Below, piece after piece: positions 34,120 to 42,686 of a stretch of 64,000 nt of DNA. This DNA comes from Cytobacillus suaedae. Its GTDB lineage: Bacteria; Bacillota; Bacilli; Bacillales; Bacillaceae_L. Positions within the stretch are counted from its first letter, which is position 1. Every line of letters begins with the position of its first letter. Position numbers and translations under genes: made by a program. Below the pieces are notes generated by a model. The model was not told the DNA's origin, did no database searches, and was given only the letters and a program-made list of their open reading frames with translations. The stretch lies in assembly GCA_014960805.1 (NCBI GenBank), contig CP063163.1, positions 2,560,001-2,624,000 on the forward strand, read 5' to 3'.

Positions 34120-34317
34120 TTATATACTAACCAATATTGAATAAACAAATAATATTCCCAATACAATTCCAATGACATATTTGGAGTATTTTTTAAGTTT
34201 ATCGCTTTCAAAAGTCTTAATTAACAAGTAAAAGAAGCCGACTACCCATATCCCATTTTGAAAAAAAGTAGAAATAATATTCTTAAACATATAAAATATG
34301 AAAAATAATAAGTCCAT
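34120..34317 (-). CDS. Two-TM small protein (65 aa)
   Basis: GGAGGG then, 6 nt later, ATG at 34317 (MDLLFFIFYMFKNIISTFFQ). Two TM helices flank KTFESDKLKKYSK. Unknown. Confidence 0.6.
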   Translation of the reverse strand: MDLLFFIFYMFKNIISTFFQNGIWVVGFFYLLIKTFESDKLKKYSKYVIGIVLGILFVYSILVSI

Positions 34318-34372
34318 AAACATCCCTCCATAATTTATGGCTACATCTAACCATAAACATCTAAACTTTTAT

Positions 34373-34447
34373 TGAACTATCCTGCCCGTTACTTCAATTA
34401 GAAGGTGAGATGATCTTTCAAGGATTGTTTCACCCGTAAGTTCATTA
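34373..34447. repeat. TTAG-hairpin element
   Basis: Left box ACTATCCTGCCCGTTACTTC, stem GGTGA/TCACC, right box CACCCGTAAGTTCATTATG. Confidence 0.65.
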
Positions 34448-34461
34448 TGATAGATTGTTTA

Positions 34462-34620
34462 CTACTTTTGCTTTATTGCTATATAAAATAGTAACCCTAA
34501 TATTCCACCACTCATAATTAGTTGCACAATCCCAATATCACCAAAGTATGAATTAACATTATGATTATTATATAATTCATTTTTACTCTCCAATCTTATG
34601 CTGAATTTTACTAACCTCAA
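34462..34620 (-). pseudogene. 5'-truncated small membrane protein
   Basis: NSYFGDIGIVQLIMSGGILG then LLFYIAIKQK is a believable C-terminal TM end. Upstream, the ORF exists only because it translates a TTAG-hairpin element (MRFWNKKERLFSLLR), and there is no ribosome site there. The gene is cut at the element. Confidence 0.45.
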
Positions 34621-34674
34621 TAGTGAAAATAAGCGTTCCTTCTTATTCCAGAAACGCATCCGTTAGTGAAATTA
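34611..34674. repeat. TTAG-hairpin element
   Basis: Left box CTAACCTCAATAGTGAAAAT, stem GCGTT..CAGAAACGC, right box ATCCGTTAGTGAAATTA. Confidence 0.75.
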
Positions 34675-35128
34675 ATCCCAATAGTTAAATACTGACTCTC
34701 CAACTGTATTGGGTTCCCAATAGGTGAGCTGTTCCAATTCATTTTGATGTAAATTGTTTTCGTTTTTAACTATTCTCTTATTACCTATTTGAGTATAACT
34801 TAATGATTCATTCAATTGGTTAGGATGTAGTATTTTATAATACTGTATTAATGGCTTTGCAATTTCAGGTTCATCTATAAAAGGAAAATAATCCACATTT
34901 AATTCACGAGTTAATGTAAAAGCCATAAAAGGATACTGGCTATTTAGCAAAACATGAATTTTTTATCCTTAACTTTAATTATACACTCATAAAAACTCTT
35001 TCCTTGTTCTCCCCAATAAAATCCAAAACTTTTGAACCAAATAAAGAGTAACATATTTGTTTGAATTGATTCTCTTTAACCGATGGTGCTAGTAGAAAAC
35101 CTGTAATTCCTGAACGCAGAATTATCAC
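34672..35128 (-). pseudogene. Doubly frameshifted hypothetical protein
   Basis: AGGAGG precedes GTG at 35128. The frames VIILRSGITGFLLAPSVKEN ... KERVF, then YECIIKVKDKKFMF, then LLNSQYPFMAFTLTRELNVD ... NTVGESVFNYWD join if one T is added to each of two T runs (near 34950 and near 35008). The length (457 = 459 - 2) agrees. The restored protein is about 152 aa; family unknown. Confidence 0.7.
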
Positions 35129-35173
35129 ACACAAACCTCCTGATGAAAAAAGGATTTAATTCTCTTTCCTATT

Positions 35174-35224
35174 CTGAAAAAGCGACCGACCCTATAGTAG
35201 AAAAGCCCCCGTTAGCTTAATAAC
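35174..35224. repeat. TTAG-hairpin element, left half degenerate
   Basis: AAAAGCGACCGACCCTATAG then AAAGCCCCCGTTAGCTTAAT: right box intact, stem weak. Confidence 0.55.
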
Positions 35225-35225
35225 A

Positions 35226-36011
35226 TCAAAGAATGAATCCACTTAAAACCATTCCAACATTTATAAAAAAATGAAGAATTATTGAGGGGTAAATACTATT
35301 AGTGTTTAGTACAACAAAAGCATAAAATATTCCACCAAAAGAAAAAAGTAAACTTACAATGAAAGGTATTCCCACAGCAAGATGTAGTAAACCAAACCCT
35401 ATACTTGTAATGATAATTGCACTTGTAACGGAAACATATTCTTTCAAATTTGATAACATAAAACCACGCCATATAAGTTCTTCAAGAGTTGCATTGAAAA
35501 TCGAAAACAATAAACAAAAGATTATGATTGATTTAATGTAACTAAGCTCTTGTTGCATTATAAAAGGAAAAAATGATATTACAGGTATAAATAGCCCAAT
35601 TATCATAAAATAGGACAACCTAATAGAATGAAATGGCATAACAATATAGCTATCCAAGTCAGGTTTATTGTTAAAAAACGATATTTTCTTTTTGTTAAAG
35701 AGCTGAGTCACAAACAATCCCAAAACGATTACAATAAGTAAAACTCTATTAAGCAATACCCTCAATTCTATGGACATCTCATAGTTGTTTTCAATATATA
35801 TATTTATAAGTTGATAAATTAAAAAACTAACAAGAAAAGCTATAAAAATTGTTGTCACTATTTTACATTCCTGATTTTTGGTATAAATAATAATTAGAAA
35901 GAAGATGGTAATTCCTGCTGTCATCCAATTATTATAAGAAATACTAATAATGCCAACATAAAATAGTATGGCTAATGAAGGTAATAAAATTTTTTGTTTT
36001 AACAAGGACAA
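35226..36011 (-). CDS. CPBP-family (CAAX-type) membrane protease
   Basis: 261 aa, about eight TM. Conserved motif 1 NATLEELIWRGFML, motif 2 FGLLHLAVG and motif 3 ILHFFINVG (Glu-Glu, His, His catalytic set) define CPBP/Abi intramembrane metalloproteases, used in bacteriocin self-immunity and prenyl-protein or anti-sigma processing. TTG start after AGAAGG. Nothing nearby suggests a bacteriocin. Confidence 0.85.
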   Translation of the reverse strand: MSLLKQKILLPSLAILFYVGIISISYNNWMTAGITIFFLIIIYTKNQECKIVTTIFIAFLVSFLIYQLINIYIENNYEMSIELRVLLNRVLLIVIVLGLFVTQLFNKKKISFFNNKPDLDSYIVMPFHSIRLSYFMIIGLFIPVISFFPFIMQQELSYIKSIIIFCLLFSIFNATLEELIWRGFMLSNLKEYVSVTSAIIITSIGFGLLHLAVGIPFIVSLLFSFGGIFYAFVVLNTNSIYPSIILHFFINVGMVLSGFIL

Positions 36012-36119
36012 CTATAAAGCCTTCTCTCTATATGTATTTTTTCATTCTTTAAATTTAAATTAGAAGCTATTAGTTTACCCATGAAAAATCCTAACTTCTT
36101 TATAATAAATTTCTTTCTG
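36012..36119. other. Short spacer
   Basis: No element here. A minus-strand ORF crossing it (to 36190) overlaps the lipoprotein gene out of frame and lacks a ribosome site. Confidence 0.3.
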
Positions 36120-36527
36120 TTACTCCCCTGTGTAGCTATCATTAATGACCGTTCCATCGCAACAAACCAATGGGTTATATTTAACCTCAATTAAGACCTC
36201 GTTAACTTCATTTCCTTTTTTAAAGTTTGCTTTGATAACACGATAGTCTTCTTTTGCTTTTTTCTGCATTTGGTAAGTAACAGAAGCATCACTGTATCCT
36301 TTCGCATAGAAGTATTCGTACCCATCAATTGTTCCAAGGCTATGGATACGAGATTGTTCATCCGCTTTTACATCCTCTAGCCATCTGTGAACCTCACTTT
36401 CATTTTCAACTGAAATGTTGTTCAAACTGTAGGAAAAAATAAATGGTTCTTCATCAACTGTCGCATTATTTTGACACCCTACGATTAAAATCAAGGATAG
36501 ACTGACAAGCATTAAACCTATTCTCAA
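36120..36527 (-). CDS. Lipoprotein (135 aa)
   Basis: Lipobox LILIVGC (Cys18). Exported domain with EDYRVIKANFKKGNEVNEVL and a vicinal Cys pair (NPLVCCDGTVIND) near the C-terminus, which could bind metal or form a disulfide. GGAGGGAACATAAG-like site before ATG. Unknown family. Confidence 0.65.
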   Translation of the reverse strand: MRIGLMLVSLSLILIVGCQNNATVDEEPFIFSYSLNNISVENESEVHRWLEDVKADEQSRIHSLGTIDGYEYFYAKGYSDASVTYQMQKKAKEDYRVIKANFKKGNEVNEVLIEVKYNPLVCCDGTVINDSYTGE

Positions 36528-36556
36528 CTTATGTTCCCTCCATTTGGATAACCAGG

Positions 36557-36906
36557 TTAGTTGACTTTCATTATTTTCTCAAAATAGTCTTTCATGTCGT
36601 TATGAACAAAAGAATAGATACCATCCTTGGTTGAAACGTAAACCTCACAACCTTTTCGGCCGATATCGAATTAAACCATTGAACAAGTTGTGTGACTTCC
36701 TTTTCCGCCGGCTCTTAACGAAAATCCTGATGTTCGAACGTTACTCCCCCACCGCCAGAGTCCTCTTTATGAAATTCCCGAAATATAACAATTTCTTCAA
36801 TTTTTTCTAGTGAAATTGATTTATGTGTGCTTTGATTATTTTCAAGGTTAGAAATTATTAAAGTGAAAATAAGAAATAAAGCAAATGGCAATAAGAATTT
36901 TTTCAT
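36557..36906 (-). pseudogene. Broken exported protein
   Basis: An intact signal anchor MKKFLLPFALFLIFTLIISN and domain run to EHQDFR, then a TAA. The same frame continues EPAEKEVTQLVQWFNSISAE, and after one more base the next frame finishes GCEVYVSTKDGIYSFVHNDM then KDYFEKIMKVN. One nonsense change and one 1-bp indel therefore broke a protein of about 115 aa. Confidence 0.65.
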
Positions 36907-36987
36907 ATGGAACCTCCTATTTGTAACAAAATTGAAGGACGACCATTGTTAAACATAGCTGCTAAGTTAGTACAATGTTTTCTTACA

Positions 36988-37048
36988 CCAATTTTAACAT
37001 AATATTCCAAAATTTTACTCTTAATTATAAATATAAAAAAAGACGATC
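36988..37048. repeat. Longer dispersed repeat, copy 2 of 3
   Basis: CCAATTTTAACATAATATTC then CAAAATTTTACTCTTAATTA and AAAAAAAGACGATC; matches the copies at 25472 and 40010. Confidence 0.65.
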
Positions 37049-37128
37049 AACCTAATGATCGCCCTGTTTAACTCTTGCACCGTTCGTAATACAAGCTCTT
37101 GTGCTAAAGCACCCTTTAGTTCAGTAGA
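37033..37128. repeat. Two adjacent TTAG-hairpin elements
   Basis: First (AAGACGA class): GACGATC/GATCGCC then CTTGCACCGTTCGTAATACA. Second: GCTCTTGTGCTAAAGCACC then CTTTAGTTCAGTAG. Confidence 0.7.
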
Positions 37129-37153
37129 CGGATCATTACACTTAGAAGAATCT

Positions 37154-37681
37154 TTAATGATTCAGTCCCTCAATTGTTTCAAAAATCCTTGAAAACACCT
37201 CTTTTATGTTTTCATCAGTCTTTTTATCATTATATAATCCAAAACCCCAACTTTTTAAAGCTTTATCTTCATTTGAAGTGAGTACCCCAACAGCGTAATT
37301 ATTGCCAGGAGTCCAATTCCAAGACTCATTAAATTCTGATTCTTTTACGGTAAAAGGAATATGACTATTAGTTGATATAAAAAAGAACGGAATAGCTGAG
37401 TTTAAGTATGTATTTGCATACTTATTTTCAGATGCTTGAGGAAGATTTTCTTCTGTAATAAAGATTGCATCATAAGATCCTATTTCCTCGCCTGTAAGTT
37501 TATCAAAAGATAGTTCACTGAAACTAACTTGTTTTTCTTTCACTTCTGGTAGATCCCCAACTACTGCTATTCTTAAAGATTTACCTTCATACGATTCAAA
37601 ATCCCGACTTTGAGCACAAGCTGGTAATGCAAATAGTAATATTAGTAAGACAAAAGATAAATAGTTCCTTACTTTTTTCAT
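37154..37681 (-). CDS. Lipoprotein, paralogue of 46093-46626
   Basis: 175 aa. Lipobox LFALPAC (Cys22). LRIAVVGDLPEVKEKQVSFS, SYDAIFITEENLPQASENKY, PFFFISTNSHIPFTVKESEF and NESWNWTPGNNYAVGVLTSN look like a periplasmic-binding or receiver-like alpha/beta domain on the outer face. It shares most residues with the second lipoprotein at 46.1 kb. Confidence 0.75.
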   Translation of the reverse strand: MKKVRNYLSFVLLILLFALPACAQSRDFESYEGKSLRIAVVGDLPEVKEKQVSFSELSFDKLTGEEIGSYDAIFITEENLPQASENKYANTYLNSAIPFFFISTNSHIPFTVKESEFNESWNWTPGNNYAVGVLTSNEDKALKSWGFGLYNDKKTDENIKEVFSRIFETIEGLNH

Positions 37682-37757
37682 AATCCACCTCTCAATTCTA
37701 AGTTTATTTGTAGATTACGAGCACAGCTAATCAAAGGTTTCACCTTTCGCGTTCTTC

Positions 37758-37835
37758 CACTAACCCTTATAACATTCCCTTTACTCAAAAGAAGCCTAAT
37801 CCCTCTTGAATTAGAGCCCCCTTTAGCTTAACAAG
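37758..37835. repeat. TTAG-hairpin element
   Basis: Left box CACTAACCCTTATAACATTC with TTTACTCAAAAGA, arms GCCTAAT/ATTAGAGC, right box CCCCCTTTAGCTTAACAAG. Confidence 0.7.
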
Positions 37836-37917
37836 TTAACTGAGAATAATCCTGCTTAAATTATTCTCCATTAGTTTTTTTCGCAATAACTCTTATTCTT
37901 ATTAATTTATATCTAAA

Positions 37918-38295
37918 CTATTTATCTTGTTTTAGAAAGAATGTTTCTTCATTTTCATCATCCCATTTAATAGTAACTTTAATTTGCTCATTTTCACTAG
38001 TTACTGTACAACCTGAGCAAGAAGAAGATATTTTAACAGTAGCACCTTTATGATTATCTGATCTCTGTTCTGTTTCTCCTTCATTAATAACAATTACTAA
38101 GTTCTTAAATGTTGAATCTTTGTTGGCGTTTTTGAAACCAAAGACGAATTCACCATCTTCTCTTGTACCATCGATATTCGCAGAGTATTCACCTTTCCAA
38201 CTGTCACTTTCTCCAGAAAAATGAAAGTATTTATTACCACATCCTACCAATACTGTTACCAATATCATCACAAATAAGAATATTGCTTTCTTCAT
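37918..38295 (-). CDS. Lipoprotein (125 aa)
   Basis: Start MKKAIFLFVMILVTVLVGCG after GGAGGTAAAA; lipobox TVLVGC. All-beta exported domain, including a CSGC pair (KISSSCSGCTVTSENEQIKV) that may form a disulfide or bind metal, ending EETFFLKQDK. Unknown. Confidence 0.65.
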   Translation of the reverse strand: MKKAIFLFVMILVTVLVGCGNKYFHFSGESDSWKGEYSANIDGTREDGEFVFGFKNANKDSTFKNLVIVINEGETEQRSDNHKGATVKISSSCSGCTVTSENEQIKVTIKWDDENEETFFLKQDK

Positions 38296-38396
38296 TTTTA
38301 CCTCCAATATAAAACGTCCAATTTAATAATCTTACTTCCTCTTATAAAGTTATTATTCATCAGCTTTCCTGATGTATTAATACACAATAACTTATA

Positions 38397-38444
38397 AAAT
38401 GGCTCGAATCCTTCTTGGAGAAATGCACCCTTTAGTTGAAGATA
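38397..38444. repeat. TTAG-hairpin element
   Basis: GGCTCGAATCCTTCTTGGAG, arm AAATGCACCC, right box CCTTTAGTTGAAGATAC. Left box not clear. Confidence 0.55.
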
Positions 38445-38458
38445 CAATTTATCAATTA

Positions 38459-38641
38459 CTAGTCTTTCCCTTTTAATAGCTTGTCTAGTTTTTCTTCAAT
38501 TCTCGCTAATCTGCTATTTCTCTTTCTTGTGAAAATGAATACTACAACAATTATAGCGATTACTAACAAAACCATAAGGGCAAACAATTGAAAGAGAACA
38601 TCTCCCCCATTTATGTAGGCTTGTGCTGTTAATAAAGTCAT
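38459..38641 (-). CDS. DUF4083-like small membrane protein
   Basis: 60 aa: GGDVLFQLFALMVLLVIAII, VVFIFTRKRNSRLARIEEKL then DKLLKGKD. One TM followed by an IEEKLDKLL helix is the DUF4083 pattern. AAGGAGAGATATGG precedes ATG. Confidence 0.75.
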   Translation of the reverse strand: MTLLTAQAYINGGDVLFQLFALMVLLVIAIIVVVFIFTRKRNSRLARIEEKLDKLLKGKD

Positions 38642-38683
38642 CCATATCTCTCCTTTATGACATAAAGCTAGTTCAATTTAAAA

Positions 38684-38726
38684 TGATTTTTCCTTTTTGA
38701 AGAAATGCATCCTTTAGTGCAATAAA
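38684..38726. repeat. TTAG-hairpin element, partial
   Basis: GATTTTTCCTTTTTGAAGAA, ATGCATCC, right box CCTTTAGTGCAATAAAC. Confidence 0.55.
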
Positions 38727-39109
38727 CCTACCTCTTGTACTTTCCATTCAAAAAACCAATTTCCAACCTCATACCCATACAAGTTGTTGTTATTGCCTCC
38801 ATGTCGTACACCTATACCAACTACTTTTTCCAAGTTATCGAGTTCAATAAATTTTATATTTTCTACTTTTTGTTCTACTGGATACTTATACATCCCGAAA
38901 TACACTAATTTATCGGCATCATTTAACATAGTCTGTACTAAACTTACGTCATCAATAGTTAAGTCTATTTTATCAGAAAATAAATCACCTATATTGTGAA
39001 CTACTTGTGAAGCAGTTTCGATATTCCGCTTATTACTTATGTATGAATTAAGAATTAATCCACCTACTATGAGAAAAATCAATGAACCTATAATCCAAAT
39101 TTTTTTCAT
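38714..39109 (-). CDS. Membrane-anchored protein (131 aa)
   Basis: Start MKKIWIIGSLIFLIVGGLIL after GGGAGATAAG. Single TM anchor, then an extracytoplasmic domain (DLFSDKIDLTIDDVSLVQTM, GVRHGGNNNNLYGYEVGNWF). The stop lies inside the TTAG element box. Unknown family. Confidence 0.65.
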   Translation of the reverse strand: MKKIWIIGSLIFLIVGGLILNSYISNKRNIETASQVVHNIGDLFSDKIDLTIDDVSLVQTMLNDADKLVYFGMYKYPVEQKVENIKFIELDNLEKVVGIGVRHGGNNNNLYGYEVGNWFFEWKVQEVGLLH

Positions 39110-39162
39110 CTTATCTCCCTCCATTTCTATAATATTTTACTACATAAATCTATTACTTTTCT

Positions 39163-39239
39163 TCAACCCTACTGCTCCTTTACTTCAAGAAAAGGCGATT
39201 ACCCTTTATTCAGTAATCGCCACCTTATAGCTCAATAAG
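39163..39239. repeat. TTAG-hairpin element (near-ideal copy)
   Basis: Left box CTGCTCCTTTACTTCAAGAA, perfect stem GGCGATTAC/GTAATCGCC, right box CACCTTATAGCTCAATAAG. Confidence 0.88.
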
Positions 39240-39292
39240 ATTTTTTCACAAAACTTTATTCACTTCATCCTTGGAGATGAAATGAATATTTC

Positions 39293-39804
39293 TTACATAT
39301 ATAAATGTACAACCACGTATACTGGAATATTAATGATTATTATTAGAACACTTATGAATATGCCTGCAATACTAGTTCCAACCTTTTTATGCAGAGCTTC
39401 TAATTCATCATATTGGGATAGATTTAACTCTTTATCCTAGTGATTTCTCTCTTGCACTTAGCATAGTATAATGTATTGGAAATGAGTCCAAGTGCGAGCC
39501 AATAAAACACTGTTAAGATTTTATCCTCAGCACTACTTAAATTTGAAACAATTAGGTTAGGTAGGATTATAAGGATTGAAAAAACAATTAGTTCAATATA
39601 CATTTTCCTGTAACCCATCCATATCACACCAGCAAAGAATGAACTCCAATTCCATGATAGTTTTGCCCATCTTGGTAAGTTTTGGGAGCTATTGTTATAA
39701 GTTATTATTCCAAATTTCCGTAGATATTTAACTTGTTTATTTTCCCCTAAAAATACTTTCAACCTATCTAAGTCAAATACTTCAGCATAATCCCATTTAG
39801 CCAT
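39293..39804 (-). pseudogene. Frameshifted DUF2628-like membrane protein
   Basis: The 126-aa ORF (SWNWSSFFAGVIWMGYRKMY, three TM) ends REITRIKS at 39424. The frame beside it continues DKELNLSQYDELEALHKKVG then TSIAGIFISVLIIIINIPVY to a stop at 39293, the usual extra helix and TM of this family. Length 512 = 513 - 1. If the shift is real the protein still has its core and may partly work. Confidence 0.65.
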
Positions 39805-39863
39805 TCCATTATCTCCTATAATATTTATGTGACTTTAATATAACTATATATATATGACATTTA

Positions 39864-39948
39864 TCAAATAACGTAATTTATATTAATGAAAATAAAACCA
39901 CTTAAAATTGCAATAAAAAGTAAGAATAAAACAAATCTCTTTTTCTAA
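39864..39948 (-). pseudogene. Tail of a lost membrane protein
   Basis: KKRFVLFLLFIAILSGFIFI then NINYVI and stop; the upstream side is cut at AAATGCCCCCTAGTTCAAC, a TTAG element half (39944-39970). Confidence 0.4.
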
Positions 39949-40009
39949 ATGCCCCCTAGTTCAACTTAGTTTTGCAATTGAATCCCGTATCTTTTTTAAA
40001 GTAAGGTGA

Positions 40010-40077
40010 TCATATATCCATGTTAACATAATATTCCAAATTTATATCTTACATTTTAAATATAAAAAAAGACGACC
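40010..40077. repeat. Longer dispersed repeat, copy 3 of 3
   Basis: ATATATCCATGTTAACATAA, TATTCCAAATTTATATCTTA then AAAAAAAGACGACC; the best match to copy 1. Confidence 0.7.
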
Positions 40078-40126
40078 TTTTTAAAGAACGCTCTTTTTAA
40101 CTCTAGCTCCTGTTAGTTGAGCAAGA
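40065..40126. repeat. TTAG-hairpin element (AAGACGA class, damaged stem)
   Basis: AAAAAAAGACGACC ... CTCTTTTTAACTCTAGCTCC then TGTTAGTTGAGCAAG. Confidence 0.6.
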
Positions 40127-40215
40127 TGTACACCTTAAGCTCTTACTACTTCAAGTAAATAACCAATAAAGTCTGTGTGAAGTCATACCTGCTATGTTTC
40201 TTTTGGTCCCTCTAT

Positions 40216-40401
40216 CTAGTTGTTTTTAAAAAAATATCTTGAAACCAATATACCTATAAATGCTGAAAAAACGATAACAGGTCCCATAAAGTACATTTTA
40301 TATTGATTCCAAGGCGTTATAATAGCAATAATGGTTGTGATGAAAAAAAGAACAAAGCAAGCAAATAATTGTTCTTTTATATTTAACTTTTCACCAAACA
40401 T
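40216..40401 (-). CDS. Two-TM small protein (61 aa)
   Basis: GGGGAAGGTGACTTAG then ATG. MFGEKLNIKEQLFACFVLFF and FMGPVIVFSAFIGILVSRYF; a KEQLFAC-TM-TM layout. Unknown. Confidence 0.65.
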   Translation of the reverse strand: MFGEKLNIKEQLFACFVLFFITTIIAIITPWNQYKMYFMGPVIVFSAFIGILVSRYFFKNN

Positions 40402-40455
40402 CTAAGTCACCTTCCCCTAGAATTCATTTTATAAAGGTTAAAACCTTATTAAATA

Positions 40456-40528
40456 ATTCTGCCCTTTAGTTGAACATAAGAAGCTCTAATCCTTCTTGAA
40501 TTAGAGCCCCCTTTAATTTAAGTACACA
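40456..40528. repeat. TTAG-hairpin element (near-ideal copy)
   Basis: Left box TTCTGCCCTTTAGTTGAACA, perfect stem GCTCTAAT/ATTAGAGC, right box CCCCCTTTAATTTAAGTAC. Confidence 0.85.
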
Positions 40529-40570
40529 AATTCACAAAGCTATTCTTCCCTTTCTTAAAAGTATTGTATT

Positions 40571-41032
40571 TTACTTTACCTTAACTTTTAAATAATGAGA
40601 TACTGCACCATTTGAATATTCTGCAGCAATATCATAAACCTAGATTCCAGCTTCATTTGGTAGATTGAACGAGAAGTTATCCACTTTTATTTTCATATTA
40701 TTACGGTCATATACATTTAAAGATAATGGAGTCTTATTTATAAATTCCAGTGTAACAACATCATTTCTAGAAGCTTTAAGTATTGGGGCATTTTTATCTA
40801 AGGAGTTAGAATCACCAAGTGTTTCCTCTCGTCTACCACCAATTAGAAGAGAAGAACCGCCATTTAACACTTTTACTTTATGATCAACAACACTTGCATT
40901 GACACAAGGAATAAATACATTTGTACAGTTTTCTTCTGTGTAGACATCCTGACGACTACATCCCGAAAGAAAAATAAGCAAATAGAAAAAACCTAATAAA
41001 ACAAATTTGCATAAAGTATTTTTAGTCTTCAA
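40571..41032 (-). pseudogene. Lipoprotein with premature stop
   Basis: TTG start at 41032 (LKTKNTLCKFVLLGFFYLLI) with GGAGAG 10 nt upstream; lipobox IFLSGC. The domain ends LPNEAGI then TAG, but the same frame continues VYDIAAEYSNGAVSHYLKVK then VK to a TAA at 40571, a natural beta-domain end ('YDIxAEYxNG'). One nonsense change near 40637 therefore truncates about 22 residues. Confidence 0.65.
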
Positions 41033-41097
41033 AGTAACAATCACTCTCCAAGAACTTTTTCAATAGTCTTTTTCTATTTAATTTCTTTACTTAGGTT

Positions 41098-41155
41098 GTA
41101 AGTTCCACAAAAAGAGCACTTCTCCTTCTTAAAGAAATGCTCCCGTTAGTCAAAA
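41098..41155. repeat. TTAG-hairpin element
   Basis: Stem GAGCACTTCT/AGAAATGCTC, right box CTCCCGTTAGTCAAAAAA; preceded by GTTCCACAAAAA, shared with the copies at 32940 and 45220. Confidence 0.75.
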
Positions 41156-41203
41156 AATTTATATTCTGACAGTATCAATCCACTTCTGTATGATATTGTT
41201 TTA

Positions 41204-41461
41204 TTACATTGATGCCAAAGTGACTACATACATAAAGAATAATAAGCAAACACTTGTTACTACCGTAGTAGTGGATAACATAAACATCTTAAAATCTTCT
41301 TTATACTTAATTACACCTTTAAACCCGTAGAAAGACCCTAAAAGAACTAATGAAACCCATAATAGCACTACTGCTTGATGTGAGAACAAAGTATAGAAAT
41401 CTATAAAGAATAATGGAAAAGTTATTATTTGTAAAAAAACAATGGAAAGGAGTATTTTCAT
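41204..41461 (-). CDS. Three-TM small protein (85 aa)
   Basis: GAGGTGGTTTA then ATG. MKILLSIVFLQIITFPLFFI, VVLLWVSLVLLGSFYGFKGV, and a C-terminal TM. Unknown. Confidence 0.6.
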   Translation of the reverse strand: MKILLSIVFLQIITFPLFFIDFYTLFSHQAVVLLWVSLVLLGSFYGFKGVIKYKEDFKMFMLSTTTVVTSVCLLFFMYVVTLASM

Positions 41462-41480
41462 TAAACCACCTCAATTCACT

Positions 41481-41549
41481 ATTAACCTAACCTTCACTTC
41501 AATCAAAAGAAGATAATCTCTTTCATTACGATTAGACCCGTATGTAAAA
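41481..41549. repeat. TTAG-hairpin element, degenerate
   Basis: Left box CTAACCTTCACTTCAATCAA, arms GATAATC/GATTAGA, right box CCCGTATGTAAAAAAC. Confidence 0.5.
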
Positions 41550-41558
41550 AACAAATGT

Positions 41559-42005
41559 CTATTTACTTAGTTGTTCACCTGTGATCATTTCGTATAAAAT
41601 TGCCGATTCTGTTTCAGAAAGTTTAGTATATTGACTTTGACTTGGAATAACCACTTCCAGCATGTTCTTTAGTGGAGTTATCCAAATGTCATACTTATTG
41701 TTTATTTTATAATTAGGTGGGTGAGCCATCATAACCTTTGCATTTTTCCAATTTGCTTTTTCAAGTATTAGTATTACCTTCTCTACTTTTTCTCTATCTG
41801 TTATTTCTTTATAAAATTCATATTCATTATCCTCGCCAATGCGTATTCGGACCACTAACTTATCTTCCTTTTCTATTACAGCTGAATCTTTTAATTCACC
41901 GATATGATTTGTTTCGGTATCTTGCCCACCGTTTGATTGATTTGTACATCCAACTAGTGAAATAAAAATAGACAATAATAATAATAAGACCAAACATACT
42001 CTCAT
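41559..42005 (-). CDS. Lipoprotein (148 aa)
   Basis: Lipobox ISLVGC. Exported alpha/beta domain (VVRIRIGEDNEYEFYKEITD, REKVEKVILILEKANWKNAK) ending TESAILYEMITGEQLSK. Resembles small Bacillus lipoproteins of unknown function. ATG at 42005 preferred; a TTG three codons upstream is closer to GAGGAG. Confidence 0.65.
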   Translation of the reverse strand: MRVCLVLLLLLSIFISLVGCTNQSNGGQDTETNHIGELKDSAVIEKEDKLVVRIRIGEDNEYEFYKEITDREKVEKVILILEKANWKNAKVMMAHPPNYKINNKYDIWITPLKNMLEVVIPSQSQYTKLSETESAILYEMITGEQLSK

Positions 42006-42044
42006 CTGACACAATCACTCCTCTCAATACATTAGTCTCCTTCT

Positions 42045-42112
42045 TGAACTGCTCCTATAACGAAAGAAGCGACTGCTGCTTGTTCAACAATCGCTCCCGT
42101 TAGCTTAAGTAC
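42045..42112. repeat. TTAG-hairpin element (near-ideal copy)
   Basis: Left box ACTGCTCCTATAACGAAAGA, hairpin GCGACTGC..ATCGCT, right box TCCCGTTAGCTTAAGTAC. Confidence 0.8.
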
Positions 42113-42165
42113 ATTTCTTCACAAACTACATTGTGTCTATACTATGCTTTTTATGAGAACCACTA

Positions 42166-42657
42166 TTATTTCTTTCTTGGGATTGAGGTTGTAATATAGT
42201 CTTTATTGAGTTTCATTTTTCCTATATATAATATTTGCCCAAGGTGTTCCGAAAAGTGAGTTGAACACTGCAATAAAACATCTAATACAGTTACATTATT
42301 TTGACGTACTTTTTGCGACTTTAAATAGTCATCATAACTTAAATTCCTTATTGTTACCTCTAGGATATTAAAGCTTTCCTCAATTCTTTCTATCGCTTCG
42401 TTTTTACTTAAAATCTTTTTAATATCAAATTCTCCATCTCTATCTCTATTATCTTTATGACGACTTATGCCAGCTTCAATTCTTTGATGGATGTTACCTT
42501 CGATATGTGTCACTAAATTTGCTATACTATTACTTTCTTCATTCGGTCTCCAATTAATATCTTCGTCAGAGAGTTGGTTTAAAACTGATAACATTCTACT
42601 TTTTATTTGTTCAAACTTTGACAAAAGATTACTTATAACAATTTCACTAACTTCCAT
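42166..42657 (-). CDS. DinB-superfamily protein (DUF1572 type)
   Basis: 163 aa four-helix bundle. LNQLSDEDINWRPNEESNSI then ANLVTHIEGNIHQR gives the first His; LLQCSTHFSEHLGQILYIGK gives the other two, the metal-binding triad of DinB/YfiT folds. Related enzymes are thiol S-transferases. Exact activity unknown. Confidence 0.85.
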   Translation of the reverse strand: MEVSEIVISNLLSKFEQIKSRMLSVLNQLSDEDINWRPNEESNSIANLVTHIEGNIHQRIEAGISRHKDNRDRDGEFDIKKILSKNEAIERIEESFNILEVTIRNLSYDDYLKSQKVRQNNVTVLDVLLQCSTHFSEHLGQILYIGKMKLNKDYITTSIPRKK

Positions 42658-42686
42658 TTAATTCAACCTTTCCAAATAAAGTCCCT

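Noticed and set aside
35999-36190. 63-aa ORF on the minus strand
   Set aside because: It overlaps the 3' end of the lipoprotein gene out of frame, has no ribosome site, and reads as low-complexity shadow sequence.
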